This document shows positions 37,758 through 46,771 of a DNA stretch of 64,000 nucleotides, piece by piece (the stretch's first letter is position 1; every line of letters begins with the position of its first letter). The DNA is from Firmicutes bacterium OM04-13BH (lineage in GTDB: Bacteria; Bacillota; Clostridia; Lachnospirales; Lachnospiraceae). The translations under genes were made by a program, and so were the position numbers. The notes under the pieces are model-generated. The model was given only the letters and a program-made list of their open reading frames with translations, was not told the DNA's origin and searched no databases. Location of the stretch: the NCBI GenBank assembly GCA_003481745.1, contig QULP01000010.1:43238-107237 (forward strand), in the 5' to 3' direction.

Positions 37758-37963
37758 GTCTTATAATTAATTTCTCCTGTTCCCGGCTCATGACGTCCCG
37801 GTGCATCTGCAACGTGAATATGACCAAACTGATCTCCATAATTTGTAATGGTGTCGCAAATACAGCTTTCATTAATCTGCATATGATAAATATCATAAAG
37901 TACTTTTAATCTTGGTGAACCGATCAGACGACAAATTTCTGCTGCCATCTGTGAGCACTTGGA
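37757..37963 (-). pseudogene. Fragment of a hydroxypyruvate isomerase/TIM-barrel sugar isomerase
   Basis: Only about 65 residues survive, with 'CRLIGSPRLKVLYDIYHMQI', 'HIHVADAPGRHEPG' and GEINYK, typical of Hyi-like xylose-isomerase-fold proteins. Both ends are cut. The C-terminal side runs into the GPH fragment in another frame, and the N-terminal side meets the LacI fragment. It is a deletion remnant of a sugar locus. Confidence 0.85.
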
Positions 37964-38179
37964 CTTGAAAAAGAAATCAAAGTAATCTGCCATGACGTTG
38001 CTGCTAACACAAAACTTTTATTAGAAGATGGAAGTATTGATTTCACAATTACTCAAAATCTTTATCGTCAGGGTTACCTGCCGATTATTTACTTAAAAGA
38101 ATATTTAAAAAATGATACCCTTCCAGATTCTACAAATATTACACCTCATATTTCTATTATCTGTTCGCAAAATATTTAA
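37955..38179 (+). pseudogene. C-terminal fragment of a LacI-family/sugar-binding regulator
   Basis: The plus strand encodes about 75 codons without a start, including 'IKVICHDVAANTKLLLEDGS', then IDFTITQNLYRQGY, and ending at a stop at 38177-38179. This matches the last part of LacI-type ligand-binding domains. The N-terminal DNA-binding part is missing; the fragment is fused back to back with the isomerase remnant. Confidence 0.8.
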
Positions 38180-38221
38180 CTCAGATTCAACACTTGTAAG
38201 ACTCATCGCATGATTACAAAG

Positions 38222-38264
38222 AAAAAAGCCATCTTTTTTAATTTTTTTAAGATGGCTTTTTTCT
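38222..38264. terminator. Terminator after the lacI remnant
   Basis: AAAAAAGCCATCTT pairs with AAGATGGCTTTTTT around a T-rich loop, with T-runs on either strand. Confidence 0.85.
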
Positions 38265-38406
38265 TTTTCACAAATTTTTCACATTTTTCCTATTTCATTT
38301 TTTATTTGTAGTGTTATAATACAGATAGTGCATATAGAACTTCTGTTATCACATCTTCTATACCTACACGAATAATTATTTTGATTTTTCAGGAGGAATA
38401 GATATT

Positions 38407-38997
38407 ATGACTACATTAAAAACCACAAAAAGAAATCCGGAAGTAAAAGCAAAAAAATTAAGACGTGACGGTTTTGCCACAGGTGTTCTTTACGGAAGAG
38501 AAATGGACGAAAACATTCCGCTTCAGTTTAGTGCGGTAGACGCCAGCCGCTTTATCAAATCACATAAAGAAGGCTCTCAGGTTATCCTTGATTTCGGGGA
38601 TACCAAGACAAGCGCTATCGTTAAAAATATTGATTACGATGCAATGAAACGTCAGGTAATGGCTCTGGACTTTCAGGCACTGGTTGCCGGGGAAGCAATT
38701 TCTACGACTGTTCCGGTAAAACTGGAAAATGAAGGCGCTGTTCAGGGATTTGTTGACCAGGAACTGACTGAAATTCATTACAAAGCAGACCCTGCACATC
38801 TGCTTGAGCCTATTGAAATCGACCTTACCAAATTCCACACAGGCGATGCTCTGTATGTAAAAGATTTGGGTCTGGAAGAAAAAGGTGCTCAGCTTATCAC
38901 ACCGGCTGATTCCTTAATTTTCCACATTGCTGACCATGCAAAAAACATGGAAATTGCTGAAGATGAAACAGCTGACGAAGAAGCTGCTGAAGCCTAA
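38407..38997 (+). CDS. rplY: Ribosomal protein bL25 (Ctc form)
   Basis: The 196-residue protein has the N-terminal 5S rRNA-binding bL25 domain (about 1-95, 'KLRRDGFATGVLYGREMDEN') and the C-terminal TL5/Ctc beta domain, which ends in an acidic tail. In Firmicutes the long form is a general stress protein. A strong CAGGAGGAA site precedes the ATG, with TATAAT near 38316. It is transcribed alone and closed by a terminator. Confidence 0.95.
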   Translation: MTTLKTTKRNPEVKAKKLRRDGFATGVLYGREMDENIPLQFSAVDASRFIKSHKEGSQVILDFGDTKTSAIVKNIDYDAMKRQVMALDFQALVAGEAISTTVPVKLENEGAVQGFVDQELTEIHYKADPAHLLEPIEIDLTKFHTGDALYVKDLGLEEKGAQLITPADSLIFHIADHAKNMEIAEDETADEEAAEA

Positions 38998-39005
38998 GTA
39001 GTAAA

Positions 39006-39058
39006 ATGAATAAAGGACGGAGTTTATGGCATCTGCCACAAACTCCGTCCTTTATTCA
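39006..39058. terminator. Terminator between convergent rplY and phosphoesterase
   Basis: AATAAAGGACGGAGTTT pairs with AAACTCCGTCCTTTATT, with an inner TGGCA/TGCCA pair. It is closely similar to the hairpin at 33202-33248. Confidence 0.88.
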
Positions 39059-39066
39059 TTTTTTTA

Positions 39067-39522
39067 TTAAATCTCCACCTTTTCTACCCTCCACTTCCCA
39101 TCTTCCAGATATAAAAGAGCCATCGACGGTGCATCGAAAAATCTTTTTTCCCCACAACTGCCTGGATTAAGCCAAAGCCTTCCCTCTTTTTCTCTTTCTT
39201 CATATTTATGAGTGTGACCGTAAATCACAATCTGCGTTTCTTCCAGATTCCATGGCACATCCTTTTTCTCATGAACCACACAAAAGTTCACTCCTGAAAG
39301 CGTAAAGCGCTGGCATTTTAAAAGATGACAATCCCACACTCCATCATTATTTCCACGTACAAAATACACCGGTACTCTTGGCTTTAAATGTATAAAAATC
39401 TCATCTATAATTCTCTGAGAACCGATATCTCCTGCATGAATCAGCGCATCACAACTTTCAATTTGTTCAAGCACTTCCTGTCGTAATAATCCATGCGTAT
39501 CCGATAGCACTGCAATTTTCAT
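39067..39522 (-). CDS. YfcE/MJ0936-type metallophosphoesterase
   Basis: A small calcineurin-like phosphoesterase of about 151 residues. Metal ligands lie in 'LSDTHG', 'HAGDIGS', 'VRGNNDG' and 'IYGHTH'. Family members act on phosphodiesters, but physiological substrates are mostly unknown. The ATG at 39522 is used instead of the GTG at 39531, which would crowd the AGGAG site. It lies beside the urease operon but has a terminator between. Confidence 0.88.
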   Translation of the reverse strand: MKIAVLSDTHGLLRQEVLEQIESCDALIHAGDIGSQRIIDEIFIHLKPRVPVYFVRGNNDGVWDCHLLKCQRFTLSGVNFCVVHEKKDVPWNLEETQIVIYGHTHKYEEREKEGRLWLNPGSCGEKRFFDAPSMALLYLEDGKWRVEKVEI

Positions 39523-39562
39523 TCGGCACACACTCCTTTTTGTTTTTCTTTTTATTTTACCA

Positions 39563-39610
39563 CAAAAAAAGCTGTGAGCTAATCTTAATAATCAGCCCAC
39601 AGTTTTTTTA
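39563..39610 (-). terminator. Terminator at the end of the urease operon
   Basis: CTGTGAGCT pairs with AGCCCACAG, followed by seven U residues on the minus strand. It overlaps the ureD stop codon. Confidence 0.85.
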
Positions 39611-40388
39611 TTTTTTCTGCTATCTGTTGTAATTTCTGTCCACGATATCCAAAAATCCTCACTGCTAAATCTCCACTGCAAAGCTTTGTCACACCGCCGT
39701 CACATTCTGATTCCATTTCAAGGATTTCCCAGATTCTTTCTGTAATTTCAGGCATCACTTTTCCGTCCTCAAGTTCGGATAAAAACAGGTTTGCGACATG
39801 CGTATACCCTTCATACAGACCGATTTTTTCCATCGGCATTTTTTCTGGTTCATATCTGGTATTGTCCCGGTAAATCATTTTTCCACTTCGGTAAATTGTC
39901 ACTTTTGAAGCAAACTTTCGGTATAAAAAGCGCTCTTCATGTGCCGTTCTTCCACAGGAAATCACATCCAGAAAAAAGAGTTTTGCACTCTTATCTTCCA
40001 GTTGAATTTCCATCGTACTCTCGAAAGCAGAATCTGCAAATGGAATCACCGGCTGAGGATAATAATATAACACCGAATCTTTTTCGACGTTTACTTTGAT
40101 ATTTCTTTTCGCCTCACCGCCATCCATTTTATGGATTTTTTCAAATGACTGTGACAGTACTTCCAAATCTGCGCCCTGTCGTACCTGATAGGAAAATTCC
40201 TGCAAATCGCCGCTCATAATTCCGGCGGATGCACAAAGAGGCATGACCTGAATCCCACTATTTTCTTTCTCAAATGGTGTCATAATCTTATACGGAGCGG
40301 TAAAGGATACATCCTCTAAAATGGTCTTTCCGTCTTTTTTTCCTGCACAGATTGAGACACGGGATACTTTTCCGAATTTATTTTCCAT
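39585..40388 (-). CDS. ureD: Urease accessory protein UreD
   Basis: UreD (UreH) binds apo-urease and, with UreF and UreG, guides nickel into the active site. The 267-residue protein shows the UreD segments 'AGIMSGDLQEFSYQVRQGAD', 'LYYYPQPVIPFADSAFE' and 'DVISCGRTAHEE'. It is the last gene of the operon, one base after ureG. Here ureD follows ureG, as in some Firmicutes. Confidence 0.92.
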   Translation of the reverse strand: MENKFGKVSRVSICAGKKDGKTILEDVSFTAPYKIMTPFEKENSGIQVMPLCASAGIMSGDLQEFSYQVRQGADLEVLSQSFEKIHKMDGGEAKRNIKVNVEKDSVLYYYPQPVIPFADSAFESTMEIQLEDKSAKLFFLDVISCGRTAHEERFLYRKFASKVTIYRSGKMIYRDNTRYEPEKMPMEKIGLYEGYTHVANLFLSELEDGKVMPEITERIWEILEMESECDGGVTKLCSGDLAVRIFGYRGQKLQQIAEKIKKLWADY

Positions 40389-40389
40389 T

Positions 40390-40998
40390 CTACATGCCCT
40401 CTAAGAGTACGTTTTTCTTAATCCATTCTACCACAATATCCACATTTTCATCCCCACGGATGTTGGTAAACACAAAAGGACGCTCTCCTCTCATTTTTTT
40501 AGAGTCTCTGTCCATTACCTCAAGACTTGCTCCAACATAAGGTGCTAAATCAATCTTGTTGATTACCAGCAAATCAGAACGGGTAATTCCTGGACCGCCT
40601 TTTCTCGGAATTTTATCGCCTTCTGCCACATCAATGACAAAAATCGTCGCATCGACCAGCTCCGGACTAAAGGTTGCAGACAAATTATCTCCACCACTTT
40701 CAATAAATAAAAGTTCAATATCCGGAAAACGCTCTACCATCTCATCCACTGCCTCTAAGTTCATCGAAGCATCTTCACGAATTGCTGTATGTGGACATCC
40801 ACCTGTTTCCACACCCGTAATTCTCTCTACAGGAAGCACACTATTCTTCGCCAGAAACTGTGCATCTTCTTTGGTATAAATATCATTTGTGATAACAGCA
40901 ATGCTATATTCTTTTGCCATTTTTCTTGATAAGGCTTCAATCAACGCTGTTTTTCCTGAACCGACCGGTCCTGCTACTCCAATTTTTACATAAGACAT
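40390..40998 (-). CDS. ureG: Urease accessory GTPase UreG
   Basis: The SIMIBI-class GTPase has the P-loop [12 protein letters not shown] (starting at residue 10), the nickel-binding Cys-Pro-His in '[17 protein letters not shown]' and the G4-like 'NKIDLA'. It supplies GTP-driven nickel transfer to urease. At 202 residues it is typical. It lies between ureF and ureD in the operon. Confidence 0.97.
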   Translation of the reverse strand: MSYVKIGVAGPVGSGKTALIEALSRKMAKEYSIAVITNDIYTKEDAQFLAKNSVLPVERITGVETGGCPHTAIREDASMNLEAVDEMVERFPDIELLFIESGGDNLSATFSPELVDATIFVIDVAEGDKIPRKGGPGITRSDLLVINKIDLAPYVGASLEVMDRDSKKMRGERPFVFTNIRGDENVDIVVEWIKKNVLLEGM

Positions 40999-41033
40999 AT
41001 TGCTTTCCTCACTTTTTAGCTCACATTTACTTT

Positions 41034-41726
41034 TTACGACATATATAATCTGGAATACAGTTTTTCATGCTGAATTCCACGGATATCAAACCCCGGCGCA
41101 GACAGACAAAGCTCCTCTTTGGTCTGTGTTTTTAATGTTTCAAGCACTTCCTGAAATTCAAAAAAGCATCTGCTTAACAACTTTTGCCCTACACTTTGAC
41201 TTAACGGAATCGTCTTTACACAGTTTGTCACCATTGCAGAGGTCTGCGCATAAAGATAATGTTCTAATGCTTCTTCTAACTCAATTCCAAGCGCCGAACA
41301 AAACACTCCATAAACACAGCTGTGACTGATATTTTTTCCTTTTCTTGCTGTCACATACTCTTTATAAATTCCTGTTTCATTAATTTCCAAATCCAGTTTT
41401 TCAATCGTCTTTACAAACCGAGAGCCCATTTTTCTGACTGCATCTCTTTGTTCCATCGGAATTCTGGATGCCTCTAAAATTTCTTCTAATTCTTCCAGTT
41501 CTTCAAGACGTTCTGCCTCTGCTGACTCATAGGCCAGCTTTACCGAAAGCAGTTCTGTTGTAGCAAAATTCCATTTAATTTTATTTTTAATATACTCTTC
41601 TGCTGTTTTTTCATCATGTACAATTCCATTTTGTATATAAGTTTCCAATCCCTGTGAATGAGAATACGCACCAATTGGAAATAAAGCATCATTTACCTGA
41701 AGCAGATAAAATTTTTTCTGTGACAT
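41034..41726 (-). CDS. ureF: Urease accessory protein UreF
   Basis: An all-helical accessory protein that bridges UreD and UreG. The N-terminal '[20 protein letters not shown]' and the central '[20 protein letters not shown]' are characteristic. AAAGGAG lies before the ATG. A 35-base gap separates it from ureG. The C-terminus ends with the usual Tyr-rich tail ('LYSRLYMS'). Confidence 0.93.
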   Translation of the reverse strand: MSQKKFYLLQVNDALFPIGAYSHSQGLETYIQNGIVHDEKTAEEYIKNKIKWNFATTELLSVKLAYESAEAERLEELEELEEILEASRIPMEQRDAVRKMGSRFVKTIEKLDLEINETGIYKEYVTARKGKNISHSCVYGVFCSALGIELEEALEHYLYAQTSAMVTNCVKTIPLSQSVGQKLLSRCFFEFQEVLETLKTQTKEELCLSAPGFDIRGIQHEKLYSRLYMS

Positions 41727-41740
41727 GTAAACGTCTCCTT

Positions 41741-42217
41741 TTAATGATGATGATTATGAATGGAAGCAGAAATCCGTTTATCAAAATCCAGTTTCATCAC
41801 TTCTTTTTCTGCTTTTACACCATGAATTTTTTCAAGCATCACAAGCATTGGCTCATTATAAATCGTAATAAAGGTATCATTTTCACCCCAAAAAAGCGGT
41901 GCATGACGGTTTCCAATTTCGTAACATACCTTCGCAGACATCTTCTCATGTCCCGGTATCAAAGTCACACGAATCACTTCACATGGAGGGGTATTGACTA
42001 CCACTAATTTTTCATCATCTGCATAGATGACATCGTCCTGATAAAGACCGCGGGAAAGAATGGAATCATCCATTCTTATCCCAACTTCTGTGCCTTTATC
42101 TGTATTTTTCTTATGGATCCTTTTAAATGCTTCATGCCATTCAATATCAACTGTTTCGATTTCTTTTCCGGTTGTATCAAACTCATTAAGCTTTCCAAGT
42201 ACCTGTTCGCACAGCAT
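41741..42217 (-). CDS. ureE: Urease nickel metallochaperone UreE
   Basis: This protein delivers nickel to the UreG complex. The N-terminal peptide-binding domain (1-75) and the C-terminal metal-binding domain are visible, with the central metal His in 'IGNRHAPLF'. The C-terminus ends in a short histidine tail (HNHHH), much shorter than the His-rich tails of some enterobacterial homologues. It is 158 residues long and lies between ureI and ureF. Confidence 0.92.
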   Translation of the reverse strand: MLCEQVLGKLNEFDTTGKEIETVDIEWHEAFKRIHKKNTDKGTEVGIRMDDSILSRGLYQDDVIYADDEKLVVVNTPPCEVIRVTLIPGHEKMSAKVCYEIGNRHAPLFWGENDTFITIYNEPMLVMLEKIHGVKAEKEVMKLDFDKRISASIHNHHH

Positions 42218-42233
42218 ATTTTTTCCTCACTCT

Positions 42234-42740
42234 CTACCAAACCTGTAACAGCATCATAACCCCTGGAATCCAGGCAGTTACCACGCCTTCAAAGACCTGC
42301 AGGCAAGGTACAAATTTTCCAAGTTTCTTTCCCATAATGTCCTCTACAAAAGCAGTTCCCCACAGAATTGCCCATAAGTACCAGATAGCAGCCCAGCGGA
42401 TATCTGCAGTAATTCCAAGTGCACTGCTTCCTGTAATACCCTCGATTGTACCAAATACTACGGCGTTGACTGCTACGAATGTAGAAAACCAGGCAAACGG
42501 AATCGGACTTAATTTTAAAATCTTACTAAATGCTACAAATAAATAAGTAAAGCAGAATAACAGTCCAGTTCCTGCTGCATAATAATTTCCCATAACGAGA
42601 TTGACAAAATTAATAAATAAAGACAATCCACCGGTCAAAATATTCATGACCGCTGTAGATTTTCCATCCACTTTATATAAGGCGCACATTCCGTTATTAA
42701 TTAATACAATCCCTACAAATAAAAGACAAACTCCCAGCAT
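42234..42740 (-). CDS. ureI: AmiS/UreI-family urea channel
   Basis: A 168-residue membrane protein with about six helices and the Trp-rich C-terminal half 'AIWYLWAILWGTAFVEDIMG', typical of AmiS/UreI channels. It probably lets urea enter for the cytoplasmic urease. Its position between ureC and ureE inside the urease operon supports this. The acid-gating periplasmic loop of Helicobacter UreI is absent, so gating may differ. Confidence 0.88.
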   Translation of the reverse strand: MLGVCLLFVGIVLINNGMCALYKVDGKSTAVMNILTGGLSLFINFVNLVMGNYYAAGTGLLFCFTYLFVAFSKILKLSPIPFAWFSTFVAVNAVVFGTIEGITGSSALGITADIRWAAIWYLWAILWGTAFVEDIMGKKLGKFVPCLQVFEGVVTAWIPGVMMLLQVW

Positions 42741-42794
42741 AAGCTCCCTCCTGAGTATTATTTTATTTATGTCAATTGAACGTAAAACTTGAAT

Positions 42795-44516
42795 TTAGAA
42801 CAAGCTGTACAGCTGTGTAAGCGGCAGTCTTTCAGCTGGTTTTGAAGTAATTTTCTCGCCGTCTACCGTCACTTTATAAGTCTCAGGGTCTACGGTAAGT
42901 TCCGGTGTTCTGTCATTATATACCATATCTTTTTTACCGATGGTACGACAACCTTTTACCGGAACAACTGTCTTTTCAAGACCGTATTTTTCTTTTACAT
43001 TTTCATCCATTGCTGCCTGTGAAACAAAGGTTAAGCATGCTTCATTTTTTGCTTTTCCATGAGCAGCAAACATTGGCTGATACTGTACCGGCTGAGTGGT
43101 CGGAATGGATGCATTTGCATCTCCCATCTTAGATGCCACAATCATACCGCCTTTGATAATCATATCCGGTTTTGCTCCAAAAAATGCCGGATTCCAAAGT
43201 ACAAGGTCAGCAAACTTTCCTTCTTCAACGGAACCTACATACTGTGCGATTCCGTGTGTCAGAGCTGGGTTAATAGTATATTTGGAGATATAACGTTTTA
43301 CACGGAAGTTATCATTTTCATGACCTTCATCTTCCGGCAATGCGCCTCTTTCATCTTTCATTTTGCTTGCAGTCTGCCAGGTACGGGTAATGACTTCGCC
43401 GACACGTCCCATTGCCTGTGAATCAGAACTCATCATGCTGAAAATTCCCATATCATGAAGCACATCTTCTGCTGCAATGGTCTCCGGACGAATTCTGGAA
43501 TCTGCAAATGCTACATCTTCCGGAATCTTTTTATCCAGATGGTGGCATACCATAAGCATATCCAAATGCTCATCTAAAGTATTTACAGTATAAGGCATCG
43601 TCGGGTTTGTTGAGGATGGCAGTACGTTTGGTGCTGCTGCCGCACGGATGATATCCGGTGCATGTCCACCGCCGGCACCTTCTGTATGATAAGTATGAAT
43701 CGTTCTTCCACCGATTGCTGCAAGAGTATCTTCGACACATCCGCCCTCATTTAAGGTATCGGTATGAATGGCTACCTGTACATCGTATTCATCTGCAACA
43801 TTTAAGCAATGATTGATAACCGCCGGTGTTGCACCCCAGTCCTCATGGATTTTTAATCCCATTGCTCCTGCTTTTACCTGTTCAATCAAAGGCGCTTCAT
43901 CGGAGCAGTTTCCTTTTCCAAGAAATCCAAGATTCATCGGATATTCTTCGGCTGCCTTTAACATCATTCTTAAATTCCATGGTCCGGGAGTACAAGTTGT
44001 CGCATTTGTTCCATCTGCCGGACCTGTTCCACCACCAATCATGGTTGTGACTCCACTGTAAAGCGCACAGTCAATCTGCTGAGGACTAATGAAATGAATA
44101 TGGGTATCAATTCCACCTGCTGTGACAATCATGCCTTCGCCTGCAAGTGCTTCTGTGGATGCACCGACTGTCATTCCCGGTGTCACACCATCCATAATAT
44201 CCGGGTTTCCGGCTTTTCCGATTCCCTTGATTTTGCCATCTTTAATTCCGATATCTGCCTTTACGATTCCTGTAGAATCCACGATTAATGCATTTGTAAT
44301 AACCAGGTCTAAGTCTCCATCTTTACTACAGGTTTTTACAGACTGTCCCATACCATCACGAATGGTTTTTCCACCACCGAATTTGACTTCATCCCCATAA
44401 GTGGTATAGTCTTTTTCTACTTCAATTACAAGACTGGTATCTGCCAGACGAACCTTGTCTCCGACAGTTGGTCCGTACATTGCTGCATATTTACTTCCGG
44501 AAATTTTTACACTCAT
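42795..44516 (-). CDS. ureC: Urease alpha subunit
   Basis: The catalytic subunit that hydrolyses urea to ammonia and carbamate. Nickel ligands are seen in '[12 protein letters not shown]', the bridging carbamylated Lys222 lies in '[12 protein letters not shown]', and the mobile-flap His is in 'MVCHHLDKK'. It is 573 residues long, as expected. It is preceded by ureB 12 bases upstream and followed by ureI. Confidence 0.98.
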   Translation of the reverse strand: MSVKISGSKYAAMYGPTVGDKVRLADTSLVIEVEKDYTTYGDEVKFGGGKTIRDGMGQSVKTCSKDGDLDLVITNALIVDSTGIVKADIGIKDGKIKGIGKAGNPDIMDGVTPGMTVGASTEALAGEGMIVTAGGIDTHIHFISPQQIDCALYSGVTTMIGGGTGPADGTNATTCTPGPWNLRMMLKAAEEYPMNLGFLGKGNCSDEAPLIEQVKAGAMGLKIHEDWGATPAVINHCLNVADEYDVQVAIHTDTLNEGGCVEDTLAAIGGRTIHTYHTEGAGGGHAPDIIRAAAAPNVLPSSTNPTMPYTVNTLDEHLDMLMVCHHLDKKIPEDVAFADSRIRPETIAAEDVLHDMGIFSMMSSDSQAMGRVGEVITRTWQTASKMKDERGALPEDEGHENDNFRVKRYISKYTINPALTHGIAQYVGSVEEGKFADLVLWNPAFFGAKPDMIIKGGMIVASKMGDANASIPTTQPVQYQPMFAAHGKAKNEACLTFVSQAAMDENVKEKYGLEKTVVPVKGCRTIGKKDMVYNDRTPELTVDPETYKVTVDGEKITSKPAERLPLTQLYSLF

Positions 44517-44528
44517 CTTCGTACCTCC

Positions 44529-44888
44529 TTACAGAAATCCTTTTAATTTTGCTGTTTCCATCGATGTCGCTTTGGTATCTTCACCTGTCTGGGCACGGGT
44601 TAAATCATTTAACCCAAAGACACGTTTTCTTCCACCCATCTCGGTTAACTGTACCTCTTTTTCTTCACCTGGCTCAAAACGAACCGAAGTACCGGATGCA
44701 ATATCCAGATGATATCCATAAGCCTTTTCTCTGTCAAAAGACAGACATTTATTTACTTCAAAAAAATGATAATGAGAACCTACCTGAACCGGTCTGTCTC
44801 CTTTATTTGCAACAAGAATGGTTACTGTTTTTTTGCCTTCATTTAATGTAATATCCCTTTCTGCCGGAATAATTTCACCAATTTTCAT
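44529..44888 (-). CDS. ureB: Urease beta subunit
   Basis: The small beta subunit begins [18 protein letters not shown] and has '[20 protein letters not shown]' and '[16 protein letters not shown]', the classic urease beta signatures. It is 119 residues long and separate from ureA, as in most Firmicutes. It forms the (UreABC)3 enzyme with its neighbours. Confidence 0.97.
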   Translation of the reverse strand: MKIGEIIPAERDITLNEGKKTVTILVANKGDRPVQVGSHYHFFEVNKCLSFDREKAYGYHLDIASGTSVRFEPGEEKEVQLTEMGGRKRVFGLNDLTRAQTGEDTKATSMETAKLKGFL

Positions 44889-44901
44889 CTGATTGCCTCC
44901 T

Positions 44902-45204
44902 TTACTGAATCGGGTTATGTACTGTTACAAGTTTGGTTCCATCCGGAAAGGTTGCTTCGACCTGAACTTCTCCAATCATATCTGCTACACCTTCCATTAC
45001 GTCATCCTTTGTCAGTATTTTTGTGCCAAGCTGCATCAGTTCTACCACCGTTTTTCCATCTCTGGCAAGTTCTAAAAGTTCTGAACTGATGTAGGCAAGT
45101 GCCTCTACATAATTCAATTTCAGTCCTCTCTCTTTTCTCTCTTTCGCAAGATTTCCTGCCATGTGAAGCATTAATTTTTCCTGCTCTTTTGGATTAAGCC
45201 TCAT
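44902..45204 (-). CDS. ureA: Urease gamma subunit
   Basis: The 100-residue gamma subunit begins with '[20 protein letters not shown]' and contains '[20 protein letters not shown]' and '[18 protein letters not shown]', all characteristic. It opens the operon ureA-B-C-I-E-F-G-D. Its 156-nt leader contains a terminator hairpin, so expression is probably controlled by premature termination. Confidence 0.97.
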   Translation of the reverse strand: MRLNPKEQEKLMLHMAGNLAKERKERGLKLNYVEALAYISSELLELARDGKTVVELMQLGTKILTKDDVMEGVADMIGEVQVEATFPDGTKLVTVHNPIQ

Positions 45205-45281
45205 AACATTTCCTCCTCTTAAAGGTTCTAAAAGTCAGTTTTTAAGTCTGCAGGTTTTTGAAATTTCAATCGAGCGTAAAC

Positions 45282-45330
45282 AAAAAAAGCAGACAAATAG
45301 CACCTTACTTCACGACGCCATTGTCTGCTT
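45282..45330 (-). terminator. Leader terminator upstream of ureA (attenuator candidate)
   Basis: AAGCAGACAA (45321-45330 on the minus strand) pairs with TTGTCTGCTT (45288-45297) around a 23-nt loop. Seven U residues follow. It lies about 35 bases after the promoter and 80 bases before ureA, so transcription must pass it to reach the urease genes. Confidence 0.82.
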
Positions 45331-45366
45331 TTAAAATCCCTTATTCTTTTCAAAAACTCTACCCGC

Positions 45367-45395
45367 ATTATACACGAACTACTTTTTTTCGTCAA
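45367..45395 (-). promoter_or_regulatory. SigA-type promoter of the urease operon
   Basis: TTGACG (45390-45395) and TATAAT (45367-45372) on the minus strand are 17 bases apart, close to the consensus. Confidence 0.85.
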
Positions 45396-45433
45396 TCATT
45401 TTCTTCTCTAATTCAATAAAGTTCACAATTTAT

Positions 45434-45640
45434 TCAGATTTTGCGAAACTCATTTTCACTATACCATACTCTGTCCTTTTCATTAATATCCAGCGCATAC
45501 AATTTTTCATCTTCTATTTCAATTACGATTGTATGCTGGTTTTCATCCTCTAACCACACCTTATCCATTGCCGGTTTTCCCTCCGGACGCCCCTCACAGC
45601 CAAAATCCGGTTCATCAATCCGCTTTACGAAATACTCCAT
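45434..45640 (-). CDS. Small conserved-looking protein, 68 aa
   Basis: A soluble, acidic protein beginning MEYFVKRIDEPDFGCEGRPE and containing several short beta-like strands ('HTIVIEIEDEKLYALDINEK'). It has an AAGAGGAAG ribosome site. Similar small proteins occur in Clostridia, but I recognise no function. It lies between the urease promoter and the divergent AEC transporter gene. Confidence 0.6.
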   Translation of the reverse strand: MEYFVKRIDEPDFGCEGRPEGKPAMDKVWLEDENQHTIVIEIEDEKLYALDINEKDRVWYSENEFRKI

Positions 45641-45782
45641 TTTTTCTTCCTCTTTTCCTGGTTTTTATCTTATTTACACAAAATTATAGCAGGTGTTTCT
45701 GGTAAAATCCATTCCTAGTCTTGTTTTCCCCCTTCACTTGACTTATAATCGAAACCGAATCTAATGAAAAGAGGAAATTTTT

Positions 45783-46706
45783 ATGGTTACCCTACTTCTT
45801 ACCGAACAGCTCACTGTGTTATTTCTCATGATGGGCTGTGGTTTTGTTCTTGTAAAGACAAAAATTGTAAAGTCAAGAGACAGCAAAACCCTGTCCCTTA
45901 TCAGTGTCTATCTGATTATGCCTTGCGTTATTATAAATGCATTCCAGATTGACTATTCAAAAGAAATTCAAGATGGATTTTTACTGGCACTTTTTGCCGC
46001 TGTTATCCTTCATCTTCTATTGTTTCTTATCTGCGGAATCCTTGGAAAATTTTTAAATTTAACTTCCGTAGAAAAAGCATCTTTGATTTATTCCAATGCC
46101 GGAAATCTGATTATTCCGCTTGTTACTTCCGTTCTCGGAAGCGAATGGGTCATCTATTCAAGCGGATTTATGTGTGTCCAGACCTTGCTTTTGTGGACAC
46201 ATGCACAGTCCATTATGCAGGGAAAAACAGAATTTAACTGGAAAAAGATTTTGCAGAATGTAAACTTAATTGCCATTGTAGTCGGAATCATTCTCTTCTT
46301 TTTCCACATCAAACTTCCTGTTATTCTATCCGACACCATTAACTCCCTTGCTTCTTTAATCGGGCCGGTCAGCATGATTATGCTTGGAATGTTACTCACA
46401 GAAGTAGACTGGAAAGCATTGTTTACTTCCAGACGGATCTACTTAATGACAGCATTAAAAATGCTTGTTCTGCCACTTATTATGGTCGGCTGTATGCGGC
46501 TTCTTGCGCATCACTGCTCCCTCGCAAATGCATCTACAATACTGTTAATCAGCCTGCTTGCAACGATCACTCCATCTGCGACAACCATTACACAAATGGC
46601 ACAGATTTATGATAATCATCCGGATTATGCAAGTGCAATTAATGTATTTACAACAGTTGTCTGCATTGTCACAATGCCAATCATGGTATTATTATATACA
46701 CTTTAA
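45783..46706 (+). CDS. AEC (auxin efflux carrier) family transporter, 307 aa
   Basis: Ten predicted membrane helices in two sets of five, with the family motif 'SNAGNLIIPLVTSVLGSEWV' in the first half and 'ITPSATTITQMAQIY' in the second. Bacterial members carry malate, malonate or other organic acids. The direction and substrate are not certain here. AGAGGAAA lies before the ATG. The gene stands alone. Confidence 0.88.
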   Translation: MVTLLLTEQLTVLFLMMGCGFVLVKTKIVKSRDSKTLSLISVYLIMPCVIINAFQIDYSKEIQDGFLLALFAAVILHLLLFLICGILGKFLNLTSVEKASLIYSNAGNLIIPLVTSVLGSEWVIYSSGFMCVQTLLLWTHAQSIMQGKTEFNWKKILQNVNLIAIVVGIILFFFHIKLPVILSDTINSLASLIGPVSMIMLGMLLTEVDWKALFTSRRIYLMTALKMLVLPLIMVGCMRLLAHHCSLANASTILLISLLATITPSATTITQMAQIYDNHPDYASAINVFTTVVCIVTMPIMVLLYTL

Positions 46707-46710
46707 CGCA

Positions 46711-46752
46711 AACACCCCTGTATTCTGTTTTTTCACAAAATACAGGGGTGTT
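46711..46752. terminator. Terminator after the AEC transporter gene
   Basis: AACACCCCTGTATT pairs with AATACAGGGGTGTT around a T-rich loop. The gene on the other side converges. Confidence 0.88.
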
Positions 46753-46771
46753 CTCTCTTCATAATTCACTT

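Noticed and set aside
37721..37993. A real 90-residue gene for a small isomerase-like protein
   Set aside because: Homology begins and ends abruptly within the frame, and the ends come from neighbouring gene remnants, so it is a fragment.
45282..45360. Known riboswitch (nickel/cobalt, guanidine, urea-related) before ureA
   Set aside because: None of the conserved blocks of these classes is recognisable; only the terminator is supported.
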